Shown here piece by piece: positions 55,801 through 64,000 of a DNA stretch of 64,000 nucleotides. Each line of letters opens with the position of its first letter. The first letter of the stretch is position 1. This DNA comes from Bromus sterilis (Eukaryota > Streptophyta > Magnoliopsida > Poales > Poaceae), in assembly GCA_950022295.1 (NCBI GenBank), contig OX465597.1, positions 398,727,016 to 398,791,015 on the forward strand, written 5' to 3'. The notes under the pieces are model-generated. The model saw nothing but the letters and a program-made list of their open reading frames with translations. It did not search any database and was not told the origin of the DNA. The position numbers and the translations under genes were made by a program.

Positions 55801-56529
55801 GCCGAATTTGCTTATAACAATAGCTATCAATCTAGTCTGAACATGGCTCCCTTTGAACTCCTATACGGACGACGATGTCGAACACCCCTTAGCTGGTCAG
55901 AAACCGGTGAAAGACAACTCTTTGGACCGGATTTGATCAAGGAAGCAGAAGAGCAAGTTCGCATTGTTCGTGATCGTTTGAAAGCCGCTCAATCTCGTCA
56001 GAAAAGCTACTATGATCGTCATCATAGAAAGGAGAGCTACAATCTGGATGAGAAGGCTTACCTTCGGGTTACTCCTCTGAAGGGAACCCAAAGATTCGGT
56101 ATCAAAGGCAAGTTGGCCCCACGTTACATCGGACCTTTCCGCATTCTTGCTAAACGTGGAGAAGTTGCCTACCAACTTGAACTACCCCCTTACCTTTCCC
56201 GAGTACATGATGTATTCCATGTGTCACAACTCAGGCATTGCTTCAAGGACCCCATCCGCGAAGTCGACCATGAAACGCTTGATCTCCAAGATGACCTTTC
56301 TTATCGAGAATACCCTGTTCGTATTCTTGATTCAGCAGAACGTGTCACTCGTCGTCAGAAGATCAAGTTCCTCAAAGTTCAATGGTCACATCACTCCGAG
56401 AAAGAAGCAACATGGGAAAGAGAAGACCGCCTTCGTGCCGAGTACCCCACCTTCTTCCCGACGACTTCTGAATCTCGGGACGAGATTCTTTTGAGTGGGG
56501 GCGAGTTGTCAGAACCCCAATTAGGGTAA
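52864..56529 (+). CDS. pol: Zinc knuckle and Pol of chromovirus D
   Basis: Open frame from the codon after the TAG to the LTR. Zinc knuckle; retropepsin LFDPGASHSFMS (about 53196-53231); RT with YLDD at 54136-54147; RNase H YCDASRQGLG (about 54578-54607); integrase zinc finger (H-H, CDVC) at about 55210-55345; DDE core GMDF, SDRGS and VERVNQ (about 55420-55730); chromodomain at about 56310-56450 with TWERED. All catalytic residues that I can check are present. The ATG at 53020 is only the first Met after the knuckle; as a Gag-Pol element it should be translated from the gag start. The stop lies 23 bases inside the 3' LTR. Confidence 0.9.
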   Translation, partial: KPTSNICHPPQHIIPPRNDGAQPSNPTPNNSDRVCFKCGLPGHYYRQCPQVLMAPRHSRPKPPKKPTTKAFPAKLSATSSGCVNQISVEETTDDSDVILGTLQVNHVPASVLFDPGASHSFMSESYALRHEFPFEEMFSPMIIQTPGSKWQTNRVSHGNQIAIEGLVFLASLIALKSSDIDVILGMDWLSRQNAFLDCKAKLVKLTHPSGQTIDYTSPSSRIQMHTLNVLPLPDLEDVPVVRDFPDVFPEELPGIPPDRCVEFIVDLIPGTAPISRRPYRMAPHELAELKTQLDTSLAKGFIRPSSSPWGCPVLFVTKKDGTERMCVDYRPLNLATIKNKYPLPRINDLYDQLAGSSVFSKMDLRLGYHQIKIRDEDIPKTAFTTRYGLYEYTVMSFGLTNAPATFSRLMNSIFMEYLDKFVVVYLDDILIYSKNEEEHAKHLRLVLMKLREHRLYAKFSKCEFWLPEVTYLGHVNSAKGIAVNPERVQAVLDWTPPESVKQVRSFLGLASYCRRFVENFSKVAKPLNELLKKDKKFQWTPKCEESFQELKRRLTSAPVLAPPDTKRDFEIYCDASRQGLGCILMQDRHVVAYASRQLRPHEENYPTHDLELAAVVHALKTWRHYLLGNRCEIYSDHQSLKYIFTQPDLNLRKRRWIELIKDYDLGISYTPGKANVMADALSRKSYCNNLMLQQYQPLHHEEFRKLNLEIVPRGSLFNLVAKPTLEDQIRVAQRRARGVRRIKENIASGVAKCFSTNSKGTVFFENRLVVPKNRDLRQLILKEAHDTPLSIHPGSTKMYRDLRQRFWWTRMKRDIARFVAECDVCRRIKAEHQRPAGTLQPLPIPEWKWDKVGMDFITGFPKTQKGNDAIFVVIDRLSKVAHFLPVRESITASQLADLYISRIVSLHGVPLVINSDRGSLFTSRFWGSFQSAMGTHLSFSTAFHPQSSGQVERVNQILEDMLRACVISFGKNWEKSLPFAEFAYNNSYQSSLNMAPFELLYGRRCRTPLSWSETGERQLFGPDLIKEAEEQVRIVRDRLKAAQSRQKSYYDRHHRKESYNLDEKAYLRVTPLKGTQRFGIKGKLAPRYIGPFRILAKRGEVAYQLELPPYLSRVHDVFHVSQLRHCFKDPIREVDHETLDLQDDLSYREYPVRILDSAERVTRRQKIKFLKVQWSHHSEKEATWEREDRLRAEYPTFFPTTSESRDEILLSGGELSEPQLG
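56493..56506 (+). other. Polypurine tract of D
   Basis: GAGTGGGGGCGAGT abuts the 3' LTR; it overlaps the last codons of Pol. Confidence 0.75.
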
Positions 56530-59500
56530 GTGCTAGGGTTTGCTTGTCCCTTTGCATCATGAAAAATTCAAAAGGAAAATCAAAAATGGGGAAGCAGAAA
56601 GCCCTGAGAAATTATTTGAAATGGCCAGATAAAAATATTTTTCCAAAAATCTTTTGAATATTTGGAAAATTCCTAGAAATGTTGCTGATCATTTTAAAAG
56701 TGATTTGGGATCAATCCCACGCACATGGATTTTTCTAAAATTCAAACAGTGGCTTTGGAAATTAAAATACCCCTATTTGAATTGAAATTCAAAATATATT
56801 GAATTTCAAAAATGCCCAAATTCCTTGTGTGACTAGCTACTGGTCATCTAGGATTTTTAAAAGTATTTGGGTATTTTACAAAATTGCTCTGCTATTTTAT
56901 TTTGGGGCAAAACATATTTACAGAAAAACCAAAACAGAAGAAGAATTAGAAAAGAGAAAGAGGCCCAGCCAGCAGGCCTAGCCGGCCCAACTTGGGGAGG
57001 TGGCCCAGCCCAAGGGAACCACCGTCTTCTTCCCCGAGCCAGGCAGGCAGGGCGCTGCGTGGCGCCCATGCCGGCATCGCCAGGCCTCACACGGCTCCCT
57101 TCCGAGCTTATCCGACGCCGTGGAGGCCCTGGAGAAGCCCTAGCCTCTTTCCCCCTCCCCTGGACCTCTTCCTCTTCGTCCCCGTCGAGTTTTTCGCGAG
57201 GTCCCGAGAGACGCCGTCGCCGCCGTTAAGCTTCCACGCGGCCACCGAGCTCCAACCGCCGCCCCGTGGTGTCCAGCAACGCCGCAGGCCTCGATTACGA
57301 CGAACCCCGCCGTCAATTCGGGCAAGGAACCTCCCCAGGCGATGTCCCCTTCAAGTCTTCACCGCCGGCAACCGCGAGCTCCGGCGAGCAATCTCCACGC
57401 CCTCGCCGCCTCTCCAACCTCCCCGACGTGCCCGGCGTCACCAGGGTGAGCTTCCCGTTCGCCCTTGCCCTCCAGTACTTCCCCTCGAGGCCCCAAGCGC
57501 AGGTTCAACGGAGACCGTGCTTCGGCCGCCGCGGGAGTTCCTCCCTGTCGTGGCCTCCGTCCTCCTCCGGCGAGCGCGTGTGCTTCACTCTAAGCGCGCG
57601 TGTGCGGGGAGCCTTTTTGTGGTACTCCCGCCGCCTCCCGTGGCCGGAGAGGCCCTGACCAGTGAGCGCCGCCGTGGAGTTTGGTCGTCGCCGGCCAACT
57701 CCGGCAGGCCCACGTGGCCGCACTAACCAGGGGGCTAATCCCCCTCCTAATTGACCCCATGGGTCAATGACAGGTGGGACCAGCCCCCCCCCTAATGACT
57801 CTGTTAAACTAATTAAAACGGTTAACCCCCCCCCCCCGAGGCTGACAAGGTGGACCCACTGGTCAGCCCACCCCCCCATGACATCACCCTGAGGCAATGC
57901 TGGCGCAATAAATCGAATACCAGAAATAGAAAAGAAATTCAGAAATTCCAGAAATTCCAGAAAATCATTTAAACTTGGGAAATTCATAACTAATTCATAT
58001 GAACTCCAAATATAGCAAATAATATGTCTAAAATTATCAGAAAAATCCAAGGATTATGAATATGGGCTCTGTTTTCATGTTTGACCATTTTAAAATGGGT
58101 GAACAGTGCAAAACATACATATGGCTTTATTTCAAATTCAAATTTGGAGAACATTTGCAAATGACTTTGCATGTGACTTCTTTTAAATGGAATTGTACAC
58201 ACTTTGTGACCAAGAACATCACCATTTCAATATTGATCATGTGTTTGATGCATTGCAAATAAATTTATACCATTGTTTGATTGTTTGCTCGCTAGACGTG
58301 CAACTGGAATCGGAGGCCACCTCCTTCGTTGAAGACCCCGATATCGAACCTCGTCAGCAAGGCAAGCAAACCCCATTGATCATGTCTATAAAATCCCAAT
58401 TCCCTCTCAGTCTCGCTTATGCATGTTTAGGAGATCACTTTGTATCGATTCTATCGCATAGTTGAACCATATCCGATGCATGACCTATCATCTTGTCACA
58501 GTATTAAGCAAACCACAATCCTAGATGACATAGGAGTTGTATGATATCATGAAGTCCCGGCAACTGTTACAGCTTATTGCATGCTTACTGTTACATGAGG
58601 TTGCTTTTGATGTGAGTCGGGATGATGTTGAACATGGTGTTGATGAAAGTGAAAACTGTGTCGGTGAATCCACCCTAATACAAGGTGAACGATGAGAGGC
58701 TGTGTAGGAGTACACAGTGGGTTGTATCGTTGAACACTGCCTTAGGCATCGAGTTCTTGTATGGTAATCCAAGACAAAGAGTACAACCACACATTGGGCT
58801 CACTGACCCCTCTCGGCCTAGTACCTTGATCCGTGTCGACGTCCAGGAGTCACATTAGTTCGGGCTTTCCATTTGACATATGCATAGAAAAAGAACGAAG
58901 GAAATGGATGCATCATATAGATGTGTGGGTGCACCTGTGAGGCAGGAAAACCATCTGCCAGAGGTGGCGTCTCGGTCACCTACATTGTTTGAGTCCGTTT
59001 CGTTGATCCGGCCGGGCTCTCGAGCGGAGGCAAACTCAGATAGTCGACTCCTGGAATAGACCGGTTGTGAGCGAAGTGTCGTGGTGAACATCCTCGCTGT
59101 CACCTCTTGAACGGTGGCGAGACATGGCGGTAACCGATGGTCATGTGTGTGTAGTTTACACCCTTGCAAGGTTAACAAAACTATTCGAATAGCCGCGTCC
59201 GCGGTTAAGGACTACTTGGAACCTGTACCTGATTATTAGACAACTTGAACTGGATACTTCTAAAATACACCAAGATAAGTGTGAGTGCTATGGTGTGCCT
59301 CCTCGTGGGGAAGTCGAGGAAGTAACCATAAGTGGTGTATTGATCGGAGATGTAGTGGACTCGTGTACGCTTCTTACCTCAAGTCTGGTACTCGTAGTTC
59401 AGGAATAGCCAAGTCAAAGCTGGCACTTCTGCATGATGAAACCCCACCCCCCTTTACCTTGATACTTGAGCATGAGTAGTTTAGTTCTGATGTAAGTCTT

Positions 59501-60316
59501 GCTGAGTACGACTTTGTACTCACGTTTGCTTATTCTATGTTTTAGATAAGAACCGGACCCCGATGGAGTCACCTTCGTGAAGCTCGACGTTGAATAAGTT
59601 AGCATAGTCCCAGACAGCAGTCTGGTCCCTCGTGGAAGGGCATGTTTGTTTACAAGGCTTCTCTAAGCCATTTGTTAATCTTGTCTGTACTCAGACCTAA
59701 TTTGCTTCCGTTGTATGATGTAATGTTGATCACTGACATGTGATCTTTGTATGCTCTATATGTATAAATCAATAAAGAGTACTTTGTAGAGTTATGTGAT
59801 GATACCTGCTGTTCATACTAGGCATGTGTGCTGCGTGTATGTTTATAACATGCATGTCTTAGTATGGGTTTTCGAGACCTTAGTTGTGATTTGGCTGGCG
59901 GTCTTTTATACACCAAGTGGCCCTTAGATGTGCGCAGCTTGGGGCATCGCGATGCGATTGTTCGTGACTCTGTCACGTGCACACTTTGTTGTATGATCGA
60001 GCCCGCCCTAGACCCCGACTAAGTGATCGGGCTGGAGTAAGTGAATGTAAGAGTTAGGATCCAATCGATAACATGGTTGAGGCGACTTGTCTATGAGTAT
60101 GGGATTCACCACCCATAAGCATTTAGACTTGTGAGCGGACGTTGAGGACCCATCTCAGTTGATCATCCGGCCTGAATGGGATGCCCCTCACGTTCGATGC
60201 TTACCGAGATCGTTCTGTGCTTGGCCTTGTCTTCTTAGACAAGTGGGTACGGTTCTCGGCTCTCCATGTGATTGTATCGTGACTGGAATTACATACGCTA
60301 ACCCCGGGTCCCGACA
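56507..60316 (+). repeat. 3' LTR of D (3810 bp)
   Basis: Same ends as the 5' LTR; length differs mainly in C runs and a short ATTCCAGAA duplication near 57945. Followed by CATTA. Confidence 0.95.
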
Positions 60317-60575
60317 CATTATCCTTTGTGTTTTACCCTTTGTGAAAAACAAGACCGGAGAGATTGACAACCTCTCTGAACTTCGTTGGGAACAAAGTTA
60401 TCTGTGTCTGTGTGCAGGTCCACGTTAGTTGCGCCGCTGACACCTAATTATCATATCTGGAGTCCTACTCGAGACAAACCTTGGGATCTTCACCGAGGAA
60501 AACTTACTGTTGCGCTACATCTCAACCTTCCACTTGGGGTAACCAACGAAGGGCGAGAAGCCATCAAGCGAATTT

Positions 60576-60593
60576 CTGGCGCCGTTGCCGAGG
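60576..60593 (+). other. Primer binding site of E (tRNA-Asp type)
   Basis: TGGCGCCGTTGCCGAGGA, nine bases after the LTR end. This is the Athila-type site complementary to tRNA-Asp. Confidence 0.85.
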
Positions 60594-60729
60594 ACTCCGA
60601 GTGCTAAGATAGGGGAGTTGCACACTACCCTTTACCTTTGTTTTTTAGTCTTGTTAGTTTATCTTTGAGTTTTTATCTTTGTGTCATTTATCAAAAATTA
60701 CAAAAAAATCTGCCACACTTGCTGCTAAT

Positions 60730-61757
60730 ATGGGTTCCACTGAAAACACCAAGTTGTGTGACTTCACTAGTCACAACAACCAAGACTTTATCTGCACTCC
60801 CATTGCCACACCTGCCACTTAAGCTTCCTCTTATGAAATTAAACCTTCTTTGCTAAACCTTGTTATGAGAGATCAATTCTCTGGTGCTGGAGATGATGCT
60901 GCTTTACACTTGCATAATTTTGTTGAATTATGTGATATGCAAAAGTATAAAGAAGTAGAAGGTGATGTTGTTAAGCTCAAGCTCTTTCCTTTCTCTTTAA
61001 GGGGAGACGCTAAAATCTGGTTTCAATCTTTGCCTAGGAATAGCATAGATTCTTGGAATAAGTGCAAAGATGCTTTTATAGGGAAGTACTACCCACCTGC
61101 TAAAATTATCCAATTGAGGAGTAACATTATGAATTTTAAGCAATTGGATAATGAACACATTGCCCAAGCTTGGGAACAAATGAAATCTCTTGTTAAGAAA
61201 TTCCCTACACATGGTTTGACTACCTAGATGGTTATCCAGACTTTTTATGCAGGCTTGAACTTTACCTCGCGGAACCTGTTAGATTCGGCCGCGGGCGGAA
61301 TCTTTATGTCAACTACCCTTGGTGCTGCCATGAAGCTTCTCGATGAAATGATGACCAATTATTCCCAATGGCACACCGAACGCGCTCCAACAGGTAGGAA
61401 GGTAAACTCTGTCGAGGAAATTACCTCCCTCAATGAAAAAGTTGATTTAATTATGTCTCTACTTACCAAGCAACCCTCTATTGATCCTCATGATGTCCCT
61501 TTAAATTCTTTGGTTGCTCAAGAACAAGTAGATGTGAACTTTATTGCTAGAAACAACTTCAACAACAATGCTTATAGGGGAAAGTTTGCTAGCAATCCTA
61601 GACCGTTTCCATCCAACTATGGGAACAACAACACTTACCCTAGCAACAAGAACCCCTCTTCTGAATTAGAAAGCATGCTTAGAGACTTTATCACTACCCA
61701 ATAAGCCTTCAACAAAACTGTAGAGGAGAAATTATCTAAAATAGATAATCTCTCTTT
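60730..61757 (+). pseudogene. gag: Gag of Athila E, three in-frame stops, cut by J
   Basis: ATG at 60730 (MGSTENTKLCDFTSHNN). One frame runs to the CACTA insertion with stops TAA 60820-60822, TAG 61225-61227 and TAA 61702-61704. The Retrotrans_gag core is clear: LRGDAKIWFQSLP, WNKCKDAFIGKYYPPAK, AWEQMKSLVKKFPTHG (about 61000-61215). An Asn-rich segment follows (RNNFNNNAYRG, near 61550). All three stops could come from single transitions (CAA to TAA, TGG to TAG). No frameshift is present. Confidence 0.85.
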
Positions 61758-62095
61758 CACTACAGGAAACAAGAGTTTTGCCGTCAGCTTACTGCTTTGC
61801 CGTCAGCTTTCTATCGGGGCTGACGGCAAATGATGCTCTACCGTCAGCTAGAATTAAAGCTAACGGCAAAGAATTAGTTGTTGGCAAAAATTGCTATGCC
61901 GTCAGCTTTTTCTAAGCCGTCAATTGGCTGACGGTAAACTAGCACCAAGCCGACGGCAACGCGACAACTGACGGCCTAGGGGGACCCGGGCCCACCATGT
62001 GCCGAGGGAGTAACGGGCTGGCGCTTTGCCGTCAGCCAGCTGACGGCTTAGCCTATCGGCAGACGCTGCCGTCAACCGGCTGACGGCATAGCCTG
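61758..62095 (+). repeat. CACTA terminal and subterminal repeats of J
   Basis: The terminus is followed by some 14 copies, in both orientations, of a GCCGTCAGC / GCTGACGGC motif up to about 62090. In En/Spm-type elements such motifs are the binding sites of an element-encoded protein needed for excision. Confidence 0.8.
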
Positions 62096-62999
62096 TCCAT
62101 AACACCCTCGGCCCGTGCCCTAACCCCCACCCCCACTCCACCACACTCCCCTTCCTCCCCCTCCCCGACCCGCGTCGCCGCCGCCACCACCACCACCCGA
62201 TTTCCCCCCTGTCGTCGCCCCCGTGCTCGCCGGAGGCGCCCCGCGCCCGTGCTCGCCGCCCCCGCCCCCACCTCGGTGCTCTCCTCGCGGCCCCCACCCC
62301 CGTGCTCGCCGCCCCCGCCCCCTCCTCGCCGGCTCCCCCTTGCTCGCCGGCGCCCCTCCTCGCCGCCCCCGCAGCCTCCTCGACGGCGCTCCCCTCCGGT
62401 TAGCTCCCCCTCTCCCTTTCCCTGTTTTTATTTTTTTATTTTGAAATTAGCTAGTGTAGTTAGTACCGTTGTAGTTAGGAATTATTAGTTAGTTAGTGTA
62501 GTTAGATTTAGGAATTATTAGTTAGTTACCTAGTTTAGGTAGATTTAGGAATTAGTCAATTAGCTAGTAGTTAGTACTGTGTTAGTGGTGGAGAAGAAGA
62601 ACAAAAGGAAAAATGGAAAGGAAAAATAAAAGAAATTGAGTTAGTATGTTAGATTAGTTTTAAAAATCTGTTAGCTTATAATTACATTTGTTAATGTTAG
62701 CTCAGCATAGCTTAAATCTGTTAAAATCTGTTAGCTTAAATTTGTTAGAAAATACAATGAAAGAAAATTAAAGTAAAAGAAAATAAATAGTTCGTTAGTA
62801 TTAACTTTGCATTGATGATGCCATTGAATAAAGGAAATATAAGAAAGAAGAAAGAAGAGAAAAAGTTAGAAAAGAAATATAATTAATATTTTTCTCCCCT
62901 TTACTTTGCTATGTTTCGGCCTTAATGCCGATGACACTAGTTAGGTAGAATTAAAATTTAGATGTAAGGTTCCATTGCGTAACCCATATGCGTCTCCCG
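62096..62999 (+). other. 5' region of J: GC-rich patch and AT-rich leader
   Basis: 62100-62420 is C-rich (GCCCCCGC-type repeats), as in CACTA promoter/first-exon regions. Its open frames are low-complexity Pro/Arg and I do not call them genes. 62420-62999 is AT-rich with repeated TTAGTTAG-like words. A donor-like GGTTAGCTCC occurs near 62399, but no exon can be supported. Confidence 0.45.
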
Positions 63000-63061
63000 T
63001 TCGAAAGATTCCATTTATAAATATGCATTCATTTGCATATTTATAATTGGATTCTTTCGAA
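63000..63061 (+). other. Short hairpin in J (28-bp arms)
   Basis: Arms 63000-63027 and 63034-63061 pair with two mismatches around a 6-base loop (TTCATT). Confidence 0.75.
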
Positions 63062-63085
63062 TTGTCCAACGTTATCCATGGACAG

Positions 63086-63302
63086 CCCGAGTATGTGTAG
63101 ATTGGATTCATTTCCCCATATATGCTCTCCTCCGGATCGGACGCGGGATTTCGTCAGCGCCACCTTGTTGTTCTGCGGGTACACATCCTCTCGGTTTATG
63201 CTGAGACGTGTATCAGGAGAACAGCGGGGAGGTGCTGTCGAAATTTTGCGTCGGATCGGGAGGAGAGCATGGGGAAATGAATCCAATCTGCACATACTCG
63301 GG
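63086..63302 (+). other. Long hairpin in J, precursor-like (about 217 nt)
   Basis: Arm 63086-63157 pairs with 63234-63302, nearly perfectly over the outer 50 bases (CCCGAGTATGTG... against ...CACATACTCGGG), and pairing continues less well towards the middle. It lies about 105 bp ahead of the transposase ATG. A transcript through it would fold into a long stem. Confidence 0.75.
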
Positions 63303-63407
63303 TGGGATTAGGACCTATCTTTACCTATTAGCTAGTGTGCATATGTCGTATCACCGTAATTAATTATATGCCTTCTGGTGTTAATTTGTACTAGCTAGCT
63401 AGCCAGA

Positions 63408-64000
63408 ATGAATGATCGTGCGTGGATCTACACCGGTCACCCTAGTCAAAAAAATATGACTAAGGAATGGTTGACCAAGACCGAGGAGTTCCTAGAGGTG
63501 GCATTTAGTGCTGGCCAACCAAGACCATGGTGCCCCTGCACTAGATGTAAGAACTATTCACAACAGACAAAGGATGTAATGGGTAAACACCTGCAAATAC
63601 GTGGTTTCATGCCTGATTATACGTTGTGGTCATTTCATGGCGAGTCGGCCCAACGTGACAGACATGAGGTAGTGCGTCAGCGCATTGAGGATTGTGGTAC
63701 AGGGATCGAAGACATGGTCAATGACTACAACGATGCTCGTCTTGAGGACAAAGAACCGGAGGAAACTGCCAAGGCCTTTTATGCCATGCTAGAGTCTTCA
63801 AAACTCCCACTGCATGCGCACACCAAGCTTTGTCAACTAGATTCCATCGCACAAACAATGGCTCTTAAGGCACAATTCAACTTGTCCAGAGAGTGCTATA
63901 ATGCGATGATGACCTTATTCGGGCGCTTTCTACCGGACGATCATATTATGCCTGCAAACCTATACCACTCAGACAAAATACTCGGTGCACTGAAGATGCC
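63408..64000 (+). CDS. TNP2-like CACTA transposase, N-terminal part (open at right edge)
   Basis: ATG at 63408 (MNDRAWIYTGHP), open for 197 codons to the window end. The N-terminus fits the transposase-associated domain of plant CACTA TNP2 proteins: an RxWIY start, a KEWLTKTEEFL helix and the zinc-binding-like PWCPCTRCKN (about 63525-63554), then LHAHTKLCQLDSIAQ (about 63813-63856) and the downstream FLPDDHIMP segment. TNP2 is the transposase that cuts at the CACTA ends. The catalytic core would lie further right, outside the window. There is no stop or frameshift in the visible part, so this copy could be functional or recently so. Confidence 0.85.
   Translation, partial: MNDRAWIYTGHPSQKNMTKEWLTKTEEFLEVAFSAGQPRPWCPCTRCKNYSQQTKDVMGKHLQIRGFMPDYTLWSFHGESAQRDRHEVVRQRIEDCGTGIEDMVNDYNDARLEDKEPEETAKAFYAMLESSKLPLHAHTKLCQLDSIAQTMALKAQFNLSRECYNAMMTLFGRFLPDDHIMPANLYHSDKILGALKM

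Larger units (their letters stand above)
47774..60316 (+). mobile_element. Element D: Tekay-type chromovirus, complete (12.5 kb)
   Basis: LTRs of 3800 and 3810 bp, TSD CATTA on both sides, tRNA-Met primer site, Gag-Pol with chromodomain, purine tract. It is related to C (same LTR ends, same Pol motifs) but without C's extra ORF. In the LTR stretches I compared, differences are about 1%, so it looks younger than A and B. A single TAG interrupts Gag-Pol. Confidence 0.9.
46397..60566 (+). repeat. 5' LTR of E, split by D
   Basis: Pieces 46397-47773 and 60322-60566. It ends GCGAGAAGCCATCA directly before the internal leader. The long non-coding first piece includes a CCTATTTATTC promoter-like box at about 46764 and a stretch (about 47050-47690) that is missing in G. 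No gene is seen in it. Confidence 0.85.
46397..64000 (+). mobile_element. Element E: Athila-lineage Gypsy retrotransposon, 5' part, split by D and J
   Basis: 5' LTR (46397-47773 and 60322-60566, about 1.62 kb after removing D), Asp-type primer site and a degenerate gag, then cut by CACTA element J. The remainder is beyond the right edge. The TGATACGTCC start and tRNA-Asp primer site are Athila features. Confidence 0.8.
61758..64000 (+). mobile_element. Element J: CACTA DNA transposon, 5' end
   Basis: Starts CACTACAGGAAAC inside E's gag and runs off the right edge. Subterminal repeats, a GC-rich patch, a long AT-rich leader, hairpins and the start of a TNP2-type transposase follow in that order, the usual CACTA layout. 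The 3-bp target duplication would need the other end. Confidence 0.85.

Noticed and set aside
15140..61227. Non-ATG starts for several frames (for example 1919, 14116, 53017 and 60850)
   Set aside because: The first codon there is TTG. I used the nearest real ATG or treated the frame as continuing from upstream.
62053..62488. Pro/Arg-rich frames near the CACTA end
   Set aside because: Low-complexity C-rich promoter or first-exon region; no homology visible and no supported splice structure.
1..64000. Host genes, tRNA or rRNA genes
   Set aside because: Every coding match seen belongs to a transposable element. TGGTATCAGAGC and TGGCGCCGTT are primer sites next to LTRs, not tRNA genes.

Overview
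This is plant nuclear DNA made entirely of nested transposable elements. I found no host gene, rRNA, tRNA or CRISPR. The element set points to a large-genome grass, most likely tribe Triticeae (wheat, barley, rye, Aegilops): an Angela/WIS/BARE-type Copia LTR, Athila Gypsy elements with a tRNA-Asp-type primer site, Tekay-type chromoviruses with about 4 kb LTRs, Tat-lineage Gypsy elements with two RNase H domains, and a CACTA transposon. The species is inference. I use letters for the elements.

Layout. Element A' (Tat, +) enters from the left and ends with its 3' LTR at 3217-3664. It sits in F, a protease-bearing Athila relative (+; 3665-5383, resuming at 45748-45852). A second Tat element, A (-), is inserted in F and spans 5384-45747. 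A is split by four later insertions: C, a complete Tekay chromovirus (-, 5554-19614, TSD GCTAG); G, a solo Athila-type LTR (19892-20888, TSD CCCCC); H, a Copia element (+, 24259-32798, TSD CTTCG); and B, another complete Tat element (-, 34473-43747, TSD GTGGG). To the right, an Athila-type LTR fragment I (45853-46396) is broken by Athila E (5' LTR begins at 46397). E's LTR is broken by D, a second complete Tekay element (+, 47774-60316, TSD CATTA). E's gag is then broken by J, a CACTA transposon running off the right edge (61758-64000).

The chromoviruses C and D have near-complete Gag-Pol frames: protease, RT, RNase H, integrase and chromodomain, with one in-frame TAG each. C also has a shifted gag start and an extra sense ORF ahead of gag. 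A and B are Tat-lineage. B shows the duplicated (archaeal-type) RNase H. Both have broken polyproteins, yet each keeps an intact antisense ORF of 206-210 codons between pol and the 3' LTR. That ORF has its own TATA box and encodes a protein that looks like a plant B3 DNA-binding domain. A' shares A's LTR but carries a different antisense ORF at this place, of the 'putative gypsy-type transposon' kind. Around these antisense genes lie short palindromes, hairpins, a 76-bp conserved non-coding block and tandem arrays that repeat the polypurine-tract core. This antisense module is the most interesting thing in the window. The other notable items are a Copia element with near-identical LTRs but a decayed interior, and a long hairpin upstream of the CACTA transposase.

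Limits: domain calls were made by eye without profile searches, and repeat or divergence counts are by hand.
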